Origin: an uncultured Massilia sp.
Lineage (GTDB): Bacteria > Pseudomonadota > Gammaproteobacteria > Burkholderiales > Burkholderiaceae
NCBI GenBank assembly: GCA_946481275.1
Contig: CAMLMV010000008.1
Coordinates: 1-64,000, forward strand
DNA length: 64,000 nucleotides
Direction: 5' to 3'
Positions within the stretch are counted from its first letter, which is position 1; every line of letters begins with the position of its first letter. The notes beneath the pieces are model-generated. The model had not been told where the DNA came from, made no database searches, and saw only the letters and a program-made list of their open reading frames with translations. Below are positions 23,177 to 32,109 of this stretch, one piece after another. A program made the translations under genes and the position numbers.

Positions 23177-25405
23177 ATGACGTTGTCCCGCGCGACCCCG
23201 GTCGCCATCGCCTGCGCCGCGCTGTTCGCGCTCGCTCAACCCGTGGCCGCGTACGCCACGGCGCCGGCCGCCGCGCACACGCACACCGCTTTTACGTTCG
23301 CCGAGCGCGCACGCATGCAGGCCAAAGCGCGGCGCGTGACGATCCTGCGCGACAAATGGGGCATCCCGCACGTCTTCGGCAGGACGGATGCGGACGCCGT
23401 GTTCGGCATGCTGTTCGCGCAGGCCGAGGACGATTTCAACCGCGTCGAGCTCAATTACATCAACGCGCTGGGACGGCTGGCCGAGGTCGAGGGCGAGAAG
23501 GAAATCTGGCGCGACCTGCGCATGAAGCTGTATATCGACCCGGCCGAACTGAAGGCAAAGTACGCAGAGAGCCCGGGCTGGCTGAAACAGCTGATGGATG
23601 CGTACGCGGATGGCCTGAACTGGTATCTCGTCACGCATCCGCACGTGAAGCCGAAGCTGCTCACGCGCTTCGAGCCGTGGATGGCGCTCGCGTTCAGCGA
23701 GGGCAGCATCGGCGGCGACATCGAGACGATCGACCTGAAGGCGCTGCAGGCGTTCTATGGCACCGCGCCCGCGCCGGCCGTCGCGCTCGCGGACAAGGGG
23801 TTCGATCCGGAGCCGCGCGGCTCGAACGGCTTCGCCATCGCGCCGCGCCTCACGGCCGGCGGCCGCGCCCTGCTGATGATCAATCCGCACACGTCGTTCT
23901 ACTTCCGCCCCGAGATCCACATGGTGAGCGAAGAGGGCCTGAACGCGTACGGCGCCGTCACGTGGGGCCAGTTCTTCGTCTACCAGGGCTTCAACGAGCG
24001 CGTCGGCTGGATGCACACGTCGGGCGGCGGCGACGTCATCGACGAGTACCTGGAAACGGTGGACCGGCGCGACGGCAAATACGTCTACCAATACGGCGGC
24101 GCAGAACGGGAAGTGCGCGCGAAGACCATCGCGCTGCCGTATAAAACGGCGAACGGCATGGCGACCCGCACCGTCACCGCGTACTTCACGCACCATGGTC
24201 CGGTCATCCGCGCGCAGGACGGCAAGTGGGTCGCGGTGCGCATGATGATTGAGCCGATGCACGCGCTGATGCAGTCGTACGGCCGCACGAAGGCGCGCGA
24301 CTACGCGGCGTTCCGCAAGGTGATGGACCTGCGCACGAATTCATCGAACAACACGGTGTATGCGGACGCGGACGGCAACATCGCCTACTTCCACGGCAAT
24401 TTCATCCCGCGCCGCGACCCCCGTTTCGACTGGACGAAACCCGTCGACGGCAGCGACCCGGCCACCGAGTGGAAGGGGCTGCACGCAGTCGGCGAGACGA
24501 TCACGCTGTTCAATCCGGGCAGCGGCTATATCTCGAACACGAACAACTGGCCGTGCACGGGCTTCGGCGCGAGCAGCCCGGATTGCTCGACCTATCCCGC
24601 GTATATGTGGTCGCTGCCGCAGAATCCGCGCGGCGTCCACGCGGAGCGCGTCCTGCACGACGCGCGCGGCCTCACGCTCGACGGCCTCATCGCGAAGGCC
24701 TACGACAGCTACCTGACGGCGTTCGAGCCCCTCGTCCCGGCCGTCGCGAAGGATTGGGAAGCGCTGCCGGACGGCGATCCGCTGAAGGCACGGCTGGCCG
24801 AGCAGGTCGCGTTGCTGCGCGGCTGGGACCTGCGCTTCTCGACGGCGTCCGTGCCCACGTCGCTGGCCGTGTATTGGGGCCAGGACATGGTCGTGCAGGC
24901 ATCAAACCGCGCGAAGGCGCAGCGCGTACCGGTGATCGATTTCGTGCAGGCGCGGTTGACGCCGCAGGAGCGCCTGGATGCGCTGGCGCGTGCGAGCGAC
25001 AGGCTGCAGGCGGACTTCGGCAGCTGGAAGACTCCGTGGGGCGAGATCAACCGTTTCCAGCGCCTGTCCGGCGCCGTCGACCAGCAATACGACGACACCA
25101 AGCCGAGCCTGCCCGTCGGTTTCACGTCGGCCAACTGGGGCTCGCTGGCCTCGTTCGGCATGACGGGCAAGCAGACAACGAAGCGCATCTACGGCGACCG
25201 CGGCAACAGTTTCGTTGCGGCGGTCGAGTTCGGTCCGCGCGTGCGGGCGAAGAGCATCCTGGCCGGCGGCGAGAGCGGGGATCCGGCGTCGCCCCATTTC
25301 ATGGACCAGGCCGCCATGTACAGCCGCGGCGAGTTCAAGGACGTGCTCTACTATAAGGAAGATATCGAGAAACAGCTCGAGCGCAAATATCATCCGGGCG
25401 AGTGA
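23177..25405 (+). CDS. Penicillin acylase family hydrolase (AHL-acylase type, S45)
   Basis: A 742-residue secreted Ntn-hydrolase precursor. The signal peptide covers about residues 1-27. The chain is cleaved autocatalytically before S216 in PEPRGSNGF, giving small alpha and large beta subunits; S216 is then the N-terminal nucleophile. The beta chain contains the conserved INPHTSFYFRPEIHMVSEEG and MRTNSSNN-like region (TNSSNNTVYADADGNIAY). Length and layout fit PvdQ/QuiP-type acylases, which cleave acyl-homoserine lactones or other amides, so it could degrade quorum signals; the substrate is not provable from sequence. It follows the ParB-like gene by 13 nt and is followed by an unrelated gene. 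Confidence 0.9.
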   Translation: MTLSRATPVAIACAALFALAQPVAAYATAPAAAHTHTAFTFAERARMQAKARRVTILRDKWGIPHVFGRTDADAVFGMLFAQAEDDFNRVELNYINALGRLAEVEGEKEIWRDLRMKLYIDPAELKAKYAESPGWLKQLMDAYADGLNWYLVTHPHVKPKLLTRFEPWMALAFSEGSIGGDIETIDLKALQAFYGTAPAPAVALADKGFDPEPRGSNGFAIAPRLTAGGRALLMINPHTSFYFRPEIHMVSEEGLNAYGAVTWGQFFVYQGFNERVGWMHTSGGGDVIDEYLETVDRRDGKYVYQYGGAEREVRAKTIALPYKTANGMATRTVTAYFTHHGPVIRAQDGKWVAVRMMIEPMHALMQSYGRTKARDYAAFRKVMDLRTNSSNNTVYADADGNIAYFHGNFIPRRDPRFDWTKPVDGSDPATEWKGLHAVGETITLFNPGSGYISNTNNWPCTGFGASSPDCSTYPAYMWSLPQNPRGVHAERVLHDARGLTLDGLIAKAYDSYLTAFEPLVPAVAKDWEALPDGDPLKARLAEQVALLRGWDLRFSTASVPTSLAVYWGQDMVVQASNRAKAQRVPVIDFVQARLTPQERLDALARASDRLQADFGSWKTPWGEINRFQRLSGAVDQQYDDTKPSLPVGFTSANWGSLASFGMTGKQTTKRIYGDRGNSFVAAVEFGPRVRAKSILAGGESGDPASPHFMDQAAMYSRGEFKDVLYYKEDIEKQLERKYHPGE

Positions 25406-25533
25406 GCGCCCCGCGCACGTTATACGCAACGCAAAGCGGGGCCTAAATACCGGTCCGGACAAATATGCAGTCTGCATTCCTCGTTCTACTTGAGGCGGCC
25501 ATGTGGCCGACCAACGAACCCAAGGAGTGAACC

Positions 25534-26160
25534 GTGCATATTCCGTCGCTGTCGTCCCTGAAACCGCTTTGCCTTGCTGCCGTGCTGTGCGCCGCGACCA
25601 GCGCGCAGGCCGGCATCACCGTCTACACATCCGAAAGCGCCTTCCTGAGCGCCGTTTCCGCGCCCGGCGTCGACAACTTCGACGACCTGACGATCGCGGC
25701 CTACGGCGACACTGTCTACCGCACCGCCGGCACCTACGACTATCAGGCCTATTCCGACACCGGCATCTGGGGCGCGGGCGGCCCGTCCGATTTCTGGCTG
25801 TCGAACAATGCCCGGCTGAATCCCATCGTGTTCTCGAACTTCAGCGGCGGGGTGAGCGCGTTTGGCGGCAATTTCTTCGCGTCCGATGTGAATGGGCAGT
25901 TCGTGCCGGACGGTACCATCGTGCTGACGGCCGCCGACGGCGGCTCCATGACCTATACGATCGACGGCGCGACGACGTCGTCGTTCGTCGGTTTCGTATC
26001 GACGTCGCCGCTGACGTCCGTCTCGCTGGGTACGGATGGAGGAGGGTACTGGCCGACGGCGAACAACGTCGTGCTGGCGGTGCCGGAACCGGCCACGTAC
26101 GGCATGATGCTGGCGGGCGTGACCCTGCTGGGGCTCGCGGCACGGCGCCGTCGCCGCTGA
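25534..26160 (+). CDS. PEP-CTERM sorting domain protein
   Basis: A 208-residue exported protein starting with GTG at 25534, seven bases after AAGGAG. The signal peptide is MHIPSLSSLKPLCLAAVLCAATSAQA. The C-terminus has the exosortase signal VPEPATYGMMLAG, a helix and the tail RRRRR. The middle includes FSNFSGGVSAFGGNFF and a Thr/Ser-rich beta stretch resembling other family members of about 200 residues. Processing by exosortase and export to the cell surface is expected from the family. No ligand is known. Confidence 0.9.
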   Translation: MHIPSLSSLKPLCLAAVLCAATSAQAGITVYTSESAFLSAVSAPGVDNFDDLTIAAYGDTVYRTAGTYDYQAYSDTGIWGAGGPSDFWLSNNARLNPIVFSNFSGGVSAFGGNFFASDVNGQFVPDGTIVLTAADGGSMTYTIDGATTSSFVGFVSTSPLTSVSLGTDGGGYWPTANNVVLAVPEPATYGMMLAGVTLLGLAARRRRR

Positions 26161-26210
26161 CGCCGGCCGGCTGCCCTGGCGCCGCCGGGGCGTCAACTGC
26201 GCCGGATTGC

Positions 26211-26216
26211 TATAAT
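26211..26216 (+). promoter_or_regulatory. Likely -10 element for tdk
   Basis: A perfect TATAAT lies 40 nt upstream of the thymidine kinase GTG. No clear TTGACA is present at -35 (GC-rich sequence), so this is suggested by the -10 alone. Confidence 0.45.
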
Positions 26217-26256
26217 CGCCGGATCGAACAACGGCATTCCAGGGCAGGACAGGGCA

Positions 26257-26808
26257 GTGGCAAAACTCTATTTCAGGTATTCGGCAATGAACGCGGGCAA
26301 GTCGACGTCGTTGCTGCAGGTGGCGCACAACTACGAAGAGCAGGGCCAGAAGGTCCAGCTGTACACGGCCGCCATCGACGACCGCTACGGCATCGGCCAG
26401 ATCACGTCGCGCCTGGGGCCGAAGCGCCAGACCGACGTGTTCGACAGGGACACGAATTTCCTGGAAAAGGCGCCGGCCGTGTCGTGCGTGCTCGTCGACG
26501 AAGCCCAGTTCCTGACGAAGGAGCAGGTCGTGCAGCTGCACCAGCTGGCGCAGGTGCGCGGCGTGCCCGTCATCTGCTACGGCCTGCGCAGCGATTTCCG
26601 CGGCGAGCCTTTCCCCGGCTCCGCGTACCTGCTCGCGCTGGCCGACGATATCGAAGAGATCAAGAACATCTGCACCTGCGGAAAGAAAGCGACGATGAAC
26701 ATCCGGGTCGATCCGGAAGGGCGCCGCATCCGCGAGGGCGAGCAGGTCAGCATCGGCGGCAACGAGAGCTACCGCCAGGCCTGCGGCCGCTGTTTCTACC
26801 TGGGCTGA
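26257..26808 (+). CDS. tdk: Thymidine kinase
   Basis: A 183-residue type II thymidine kinase. The P-loop reads YSAMNAGKST; the DEAQF motif is VLVDEAQF; the zinc site uses CTCGKK and a C-terminal C-x-x-C (QACGRCFYLG). It phosphorylates thymidine with ATP for the salvage of pyrimidine. Length is normal for the family. The start is GTG, preceded by ACAGGGC. It is followed by a membrane protein gene 12 nt later on the same strand, which may be co-transcribed. Confidence 0.95.
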   Translation: MAKLYFRYSAMNAGKSTSLLQVAHNYEEQGQKVQLYTAAIDDRYGIGQITSRLGPKRQTDVFDRDTNFLEKAPAVSCVLVDEAQFLTKEQVVQLHQLAQVRGVPVICYGLRSDFRGEPFPGSAYLLALADDIEEIKNICTCGKKATMNIRVDPEGRRIREGEQVSIGGNESYRQACGRCFYLG

Positions 26809-26820
26809 CGCGCCACGGCC

Positions 26821-27381
26821 ATGTCCTGGCTGGCAGGCTGCGCCAACCATCTGCCCGCGTGGGCCTGCGGCCTGGGCGAGATGCTGCTGTATCTCGTGCC
26901 GTCGCTGGCGCTCGCGTTCCTGATCTGGATGGTGACGCGGGCGCACCCCGTCTTTTTCCTGTTCAGCGCCGTCGGCACGTTCTGCCACGAGATGGCGCAT
27001 TTTGCCGTCGGGCTGCTGCTGGGCGCCGAGCCCGTCGGATTCACCATCATCCCGCGCCGCAACGGGCGGACGTGGGAGCTCGGCTCCGTGTCGTTCGCGA
27101 ACCTGCGCTGGTACAACGCCGCGCCGGCCGCGCTGGCGCCGTTCCTCGTGCTGTTCGTGCCGCTCACGGTCGCGTGGTGGCGCACCCGCGCCCCGTGGCA
27201 CTTCGGTCCGGCCGACCTGGCGCTGACCTTGCTGCTGGCGCCGCAGTTCCTGTCGTTCTGGCCGTCGCCCGTCGACTGGAAACTCAGCCTGCGCAGCTGG
27301 CCTTATCTGTTGATCATCGCGGCGGGCGGCCTGGCGTACTGTTGGTTTCAAACCAGTTTGTTTCGATTTGTAAAAGGGTAG
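26821..27381 (+). CDS. Membrane protein with HExxH motif (M50-like)
   Basis: A 186-residue integral membrane protein with about five helices. FCHEMAHFAVGLLLGAEPVGF contains H56-E57-x-x-H60, and the neighbourhood of small Gly residues resembles the HExxH metalloprotease helix of site-2 protease (M50) families. A distal Asp-containing NxxPxxD motif is not clear. It may be a zinc-dependent intramembrane protease or a non-catalytic relative. It follows tdk by 12 nt and precedes the prc gene on the same strand. Function unknown. Confidence 0.6.
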   Translation: MSWLAGCANHLPAWACGLGEMLLYLVPSLALAFLIWMVTRAHPVFFLFSAVGTFCHEMAHFAVGLLLGAEPVGFTIIPRRNGRTWELGSVSFANLRWYNAAPAALAPFLVLFVPLTVAWWRTRAPWHFGPADLALTLLLAPQFLSFWPSPVDWKLSLRSWPYLLIIAAGGLAYCWFQTSLFRFVKG

Positions 27382-27546
27382 GCAAACAGCCGCCGTGAAG
27401 ACTTAAGCTCGGCTGAAGACGCGTACAAGCCGGCTCTGCGCCGCCGCGCTATCCTGTAGAATGGGTTGCATCCGCCGCTGCGTCGGCGCGACTGCCGGCC
27501 CTCCCGCCAAGCAGTCGCTTGAATATTCCCGTCCGGAGAACCAAGA

Positions 27547-29811
27547 ATGAAGAAGCAGTTGTTGACGGTCGCGCTGGCGTTTGCCATGTCGGCCCACGTG
27601 GTCACGGCACAGCCCGAGAAGGTTGCCGCGGTCAAGACCGACACGACACCCGTCGGCCAGCTCAAGCCGGCCCCCGCCCAGACCCAGGCCGCCCTGTGGG
27701 CATCACGCGTGCTCGCGCGCTACCACTACAAGGCGACCCCGCTGGACGACGCGATGTCCGCGAAGATCTTCGACGCCTACTTCAAGGCGCTCGACAGCGA
27801 GAAGCTCTACTTCACGCAGGCCGACATCGACAACTTCGCGCCCGTGCGCACCAAGCTGGACGATGCGATCAACAACGAAGACCTGACGGTGCCTTTCCAG
27901 ATCTACAACGTCTACCAGCAGCGCTTCTTCGACCGCATGACGTATGCACGTGAGCTGTTGAAGGGCAAGTTCGATTTCAGCACGGACGAGTCGCTGCAGA
28001 TCGACCGCGAGAAGGCTCCGTGGGCCAAGAACGAGGACGAGGTGAAGGACCTGTGGCGCAAGCGCGTCAAGAACGACTGGCTGCGCCTGAAGCTGGCCGG
28101 CAAGGACGAAAAAGCCATCCGCGAGACCCTGGACAAGCGCTACGAGGGCTACCAGAACCGCCTCAAGAAACTGAACAACGAAGACGTGTTCCAGATGTTC
28201 ATGAACGCGTACGCGATGGCCATCGAGCCGCACACGAACTACCTGGGCCCGCGCTCGGCCGAGAACTTCGACATCGCCATGCGCCTGTCGCTGGACGGCA
28301 TCGGCGCCGTGCTGCAGTCGCGTGAAGACTACACCGTGATCCGCGAAATCGTCCCGGGCGGCCCCGCCGACAAATCCGGCAAGCTGAAGGTCGGCGACCG
28401 CATCGTCGGCGTCGCCCAGGGCAACGGCCCGTTCACGGACGTGATGGGCTGGCGCATCGACGACGTCGTGCAGCTCGTGCGCGGTGAACGCAACTCGACG
28501 GTCCGCCTGGACGTGCTGCCGGCCGACGCCGGCCAGGACGGCAAGCACACGACGATCTCCCTCGTGCGCCAGAAGATCAGCATGGAAGAGCAGTCGGCCA
28601 AGAAGAAGATCATCGAGGTCACGGACAACGGCGTGAAGCGCCGCGTCGGCGTGATCCAGCTGCCGACCTTCTACCAGGACTTCGAGGCGCGCCGCAAGGG
28701 CGACAAGGACTTCAAGAGCGCCACGCGCGACGTGAAGCGCATCCTCGGCGAGCTCAAGAAGGAGAAGGTCGACAACGTGCTGATCGACCTGCGCAACAAC
28801 GGCGGCGGTTCGCTGATCGAGGCCGTCGAGCTGACGGGCCTGTTCATCGACAAGGGCCCGGTCGTGCAGCAGCGCAGCGCCGAAGGCCGCGTCGAAGTCG
28901 AGAGCGACACGGATGCCGGCCTGGCGTGGGACGGTCCGATGGGCGTGCTGATCAACCGCGGTTCGGCCTCGGCGTCGGAAATCTTCGCCGCCGCGATCCA
29001 GGATTATGGCCGCGGCATCATCATCGGCGAGCCGAGTTTCGGCAAGGGCACCGTGCAGACGCTGATCAACCTCGACCGCTTCTCGCAGAACGACAAGATG
29101 AAGTACGGCGAGCTCAAGATGACGATCGCCCAGTTCTTCCGCATCAATGGCGGCACCACGCAGCTGCGCGGCGTCACCCCGGACATCAGGTTCCCGGTCA
29201 CGTCGGACGACGACAACTTCGGCGAATCGTCCTACGACAACGCGCTGCCGTGGGTGCAGATCAAGCCGGCGACGTACATGCCGTCCGGCGACCTGAAGGA
29301 ACTGTTCAATCCGCTGCAGAAGAAGCACGACAGCCGTGTCGCCAAGGACCGCGACTTCCAGGACATCCAGCAGGACATCGCCGAAGCCCTGAAGGTCCGC
29401 AAGGACAACCTGATTTCGCTTAACGAGGCGGTGCGCCGCAAGGAGCGCGAGAACCAGGAAGCCAAGGCCCGCCTGCGCGAATCGCGCCTGGCCGGCAAGG
29501 ACAATCCGGATGAGCCCGTGTCCGGTCCGGGCAGCAAGGAACAGCGCGGCAAGGTGCCGACGCCGACCAGCCCGAAAAAGACGAATGTCGTGCTGAAGGG
29601 CGCTGCCAGCGCGGACGACGGCCTGCAGGGCGACGAGCGCAGCCTGACTGCCGAACTGGCCGCCGAGAAGGCCGCCAAGAACGCCAAGGACGTGTATCTG
29701 CAGGAGGCCGCCCATATCCTGGCCGACGAGGCTGGCATGCTGAAAGCGGATACCCGGATGGCGTCGCGCGCCATGCCATACATGTCTATTTTGAAACAAA
29801 ATGGCAACTAG
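27547..29811 (+). CDS. prc: Carboxy-terminal processing (tail-specific) protease
   Basis: A 754-residue periplasmic S41A protease. Signal peptide at residues 1-21. An N-terminal helical region, a PDZ domain at about residues 250-340 (EIVPGGPADKSGKLKVGDR), and the catalytic domain (RNNGGGS; NRGSASASEIF with S475, then PSFGKGTVQ with K500) form the Ser/Lys dyad. The spacing of 25 between Ser and Lys matches Prc/Tsp. The C-terminal region is the DUF3340-type extension. It degrades misfolded or tagged periplasmic proteins and trims lipoproteins. The ribosome binding site is GGAGA. It ends in a strong terminator. Confidence 0.95.
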   Translation: MKKQLLTVALAFAMSAHVVTAQPEKVAAVKTDTTPVGQLKPAPAQTQAALWASRVLARYHYKATPLDDAMSAKIFDAYFKALDSEKLYFTQADIDNFAPVRTKLDDAINNEDLTVPFQIYNVYQQRFFDRMTYARELLKGKFDFSTDESLQIDREKAPWAKNEDEVKDLWRKRVKNDWLRLKLAGKDEKAIRETLDKRYEGYQNRLKKLNNEDVFQMFMNAYAMAIEPHTNYLGPRSAENFDIAMRLSLDGIGAVLQSREDYTVIREIVPGGPADKSGKLKVGDRIVGVAQGNGPFTDVMGWRIDDVVQLVRGERNSTVRLDVLPADAGQDGKHTTISLVRQKISMEEQSAKKKIIEVTDNGVKRRVGVIQLPTFYQDFEARRKGDKDFKSATRDVKRILGELKKEKVDNVLIDLRNNGGGSLIEAVELTGLFIDKGPVVQQRSAEGRVEVESDTDAGLAWDGPMGVLINRGSASASEIFAAAIQDYGRGIIIGEPSFGKGTVQTLINLDRFSQNDKMKYGELKMTIAQFFRINGGTTQLRGVTPDIRFPVTSDDDNFGESSYDNALPWVQIKPATYMPSGDLKELFNPLQKKHDSRVAKDRDFQDIQQDIAEALKVRKDNLISLNEAVRRKERENQEAKARLRESRLAGKDNPDEPVSGPGSKEQRGKVPTPTSPKKTNVVLKGAASADDGLQGDERSLTAELAAEKAAKNAKDVYLQEAAHILADEAGMLKADTRMASRAMPYMSILKQNGN

Positions 29812-29868
29812 GAAATTGCAAGAAATGAAATAACCGCCGGTTAAGCGCTTATTCTTACCGGATGGCTG

Positions 29869-29903
29869 AAGGCGAGGCTCCCCAGGGAGCCTCGCCTTTT
29901 TTT
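29869..29903 (+). terminator. Rho-independent terminator after prc
   Basis: AAGGCGAGGCTCC and GGAGCCTCGCCTT pair around a CCAG-type loop and run into seven T residues. It lies 60 nt after the prc stop. Confidence 0.9.
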
Positions 29904-30000
29904 ATGCCGCTCAATTGAAAATTGTCTTTTTTTTACCTATGCTACATTCACTCAGCAGTTAAATTAAAAATAACTTTTTGAACTGAGCAAGGAGTGCAAT

Positions 30001-30768
30001 ATGACAACTCGTTACCTCATCGCGGCGGCTTTCCTGGTCGGGAGCGCATGCGGAGCCCAAGCAGAAGTGCTTTCGGCGACCGGTACGGCGGCCCAGTCGG
30101 GCTTCCTGTCCGGATGGACCAGCGGTAATGGCTCGGATGTGGTCAGTTCGGGGGTGCTGTCGAACGGCGTGAGCCTGGTCGGCGGTGCCGCTTACGGCAG
30201 CGGCAACCTGGCCGAAGCCCTGTACCAGAAGGCCAGCGCAAGCGTCGGCCAGACCGGTACGCAAGTGAAATTGTCTTACTCGCAGGGTATCGAAGGCACT
30301 TATCTGCTGAGCACCAGCAATGCGAAACTCGCAGCGATGCTGGGTAACGGCAAGGGCGTCGTCTCCACCGCCGACGGCAAAGTCGTCACGGATGAGGGGG
30401 CCGGCGGTGCCGGCAACAGTAATGCCGGTGCCGGTGGCGGCTCCTGGTCGGGTGCACCAGCGCCCGCTGCCAACCCACCGAAAGGCAGCAATTCGAACAG
30501 CGACGGCGTTAACGGCGCCCCGTCGGGCAACTACGACCAAGGCAATGGCGCGACGGTGATCACGCCGGCCGCCGGCGGCCAGGAGGGCGGTGCCATCGTC
30601 GAACTGCCGATCCCGGCGCAGAACGGCAATGACGGCATCGGTGGCGACCTCGGCGACGGCCTGCCGGCCGCCCCGGCTGCTGCTGCCGTGCCGGAACCGT
30701 CCTCGATCGCCCTCATGATGGCGGGCATGCTGGGCGCGATGGGCATTGTTCGTCGCCGCAAGCGCTGA
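30001..30768 (+). CDS. Gly/Ala/Ser-rich PEP-CTERM protein
   Basis: A 255-residue exported protein. Signal peptide is MTTRYLIAAAFLVGSACGAQA. The mature part is low complexity: GNLAEALYQKASASVGQTG in the first half, then GAGGAGNSNAGAGGGSWSG and Asn/Gly/Ser stretches. The C-terminus has AVPEPSSIALMMAGML, a helix and RRRKR, the exosortase sorting signal. The strong preceding ribosome binding site is AAGGAG. Likely a surface or matrix-associated protein. Confidence 0.9.
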   Translation: MTTRYLIAAAFLVGSACGAQAEVLSATGTAAQSGFLSGWTSGNGSDVVSSGVLSNGVSLVGGAAYGSGNLAEALYQKASASVGQTGTQVKLSYSQGIEGTYLLSTSNAKLAAMLGNGKGVVSTADGKVVTDEGAGGAGNSNAGAGGGSWSGAPAPAANPPKGSNSNSDGVNGAPSGNYDQGNGATVITPAAGGQEGGAIVELPIPAQNGNDGIGGDLGDGLPAAPAAAAVPEPSSIALMMAGMLGAMGIVRRRKR

Positions 30769-30791
30769 TCGACGGCCTGCTTGACACCACG

Positions 30792-30820
30792 GACGCCCCC
30801 GCCTCGCGCGGGGGCGTTTG
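30792..30820 (+). terminator. Rho-independent-like terminator
   Basis: ACGCCCCCGC and GCGGGGGCGT pair around CTCGC after the PEP-CTERM gene; the following TTTGCATTTG is a weak T-run. Confidence 0.75.
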
Positions 30821-30910
30821 CATTTGTGCGCCACGTTTCCAGCCGGATGATTTCGGGTACAATCTTTTGAACGGTCGTGCTTTTTTGGCCGGCATAACAA
30901 AGGAGACAAC

Positions 30911-32101
30911 ATGGACCTGACCTATACCGGCGACGACCTGGCTTTCCGCGACCAGGTACGCGCCTTCCTCGAGGCCGAGCTGCCGGCCGACCTGCGCCAC
31001 AAGGTTCACCACCACCTGCGCCTGCACAAGGACGATTACGTGCGCTGGCACCGCATCCTCGCGCTCCAGGGCTGGGCCGCCCCCGGCTGGCCGCGCGAAT
31101 ACGGCGGCCCGGGCTGGACGCCCGTGCAGCGCCACATCTTCGAGGAGGAATGCGCGCGCGCCGGTACGCCGCCCGTGCTGCCGTTCGGCGTGAACATGGT
31201 CGCGCCCGTCATCATGGCCTTCGGCAGCGAGGAGCAGAAAGCGTATTACCTGCCGCGCATCCTGGCGTGCGAGGACTGGTGGTGCCAGGGGTATTCCGAG
31301 CCCGGCGCCGGGTCGGACCTCGCGTCGCTGAAGACGACGGCGGTGCGGGAAGGTGAAGTCTACGTCGTCAACGGCCAGAAGACGTGGACGACGCTGGCCC
31401 AGCACGCCGACATGATCTTCTGCCTCGTGCGCACCGACCCGGCCGTGCGCAAGCAGGAGGGCATCTCGTTCCTGCTGATCGACATGCATGCGCCCGGCGT
31501 CACCGTGCGCCCGATCATCATGCTGGACGAAGACCATGAGGTGAACGAAGTCTTCTTCGACAATGTCCGCGTGCCGGTAGCGAACCTCGTCGGCCAGGAA
31601 AACCGGGGCTGGACGTATGCCAAATACCTGCTGGGCCACGAGCGCACCGGGATCGCGGCGGTGGGCCGGTCCAGGCGCGACCTCGCCCGGCTGAAAGAGC
31701 TCGCCCGGCGCGAGCAGAAGAACGGCGCCCCGCTGCTGCGCGACCCGCTGTTCGCGGCGAAAGTGGCGGACCTCGAGATCGAACTGATGGCGCTCGAGAT
31801 GACGGTGCTGCGCGTGCTGGCGCAAGCCGACCAGGCGCCGGGTCCGGAAGCGTCCGTGCTGAAGGTGCGCGGCACCGAGATCCAGCAGCGGTTGTCGGAA
31901 CTGATGGTCGAGGCCGCCGGGCCCCTGGCGCTGCCGTTCGACCCGGCCTACCTCGAAGGCGAGCGCGAACACAGCGTCATCGACGACGACTTCGCCGCGC
32001 CGTTGCTCCCGCATTACTTCAACTTCCGCAAGACGTCGATCTACGGCGGATCGAACGAGATCCAACGCAACATCATCTCCCAGATGATCCTGGGCCTGTG
32101 A
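30911..32101 (+). CDS. Acyl-CoA dehydrogenase
   Basis: A 396-residue FAD-dependent acyl-CoA dehydrogenase. Family motifs: WWCQGYSEPGAGSDLASL (FAD/substrate loop), VNGQKTWTTLAQHAD, NRGWTYAKYLLGHERTGIA, and IYGGSNEIQRNIISQMILG at the C-terminus. It introduces the alpha-beta double bond of a fatty or related acyl-CoA. It opens a four-gene operon with a second acyl-CoA dehydrogenase and two MaoC-like genes. Ribosome binding site is AAGGAG. The chain length of the substrate is unknown. Confidence 0.92.
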   Translation: MDLTYTGDDLAFRDQVRAFLEAELPADLRHKVHHHLRLHKDDYVRWHRILALQGWAAPGWPREYGGPGWTPVQRHIFEEECARAGTPPVLPFGVNMVAPVIMAFGSEEQKAYYLPRILACEDWWCQGYSEPGAGSDLASLKTTAVREGEVYVVNGQKTWTTLAQHADMIFCLVRTDPAVRKQEGISFLLIDMHAPGVTVRPIIMLDEDHEVNEVFFDNVRVPVANLVGQENRGWTYAKYLLGHERTGIAAVGRSRRDLARLKELARREQKNGAPLLRDPLFAAKVADLEIELMALEMTVLRVLAQADQAPGPEASVLKVRGTEIQQRLSELMVEAAGPLALPFDPAYLEGEREHSVIDDDFAAPLLPHYFNFRKTSIYGGSNEIQRNIISQMILGL

Positions 32102-32109
32102 GGAAAGAC

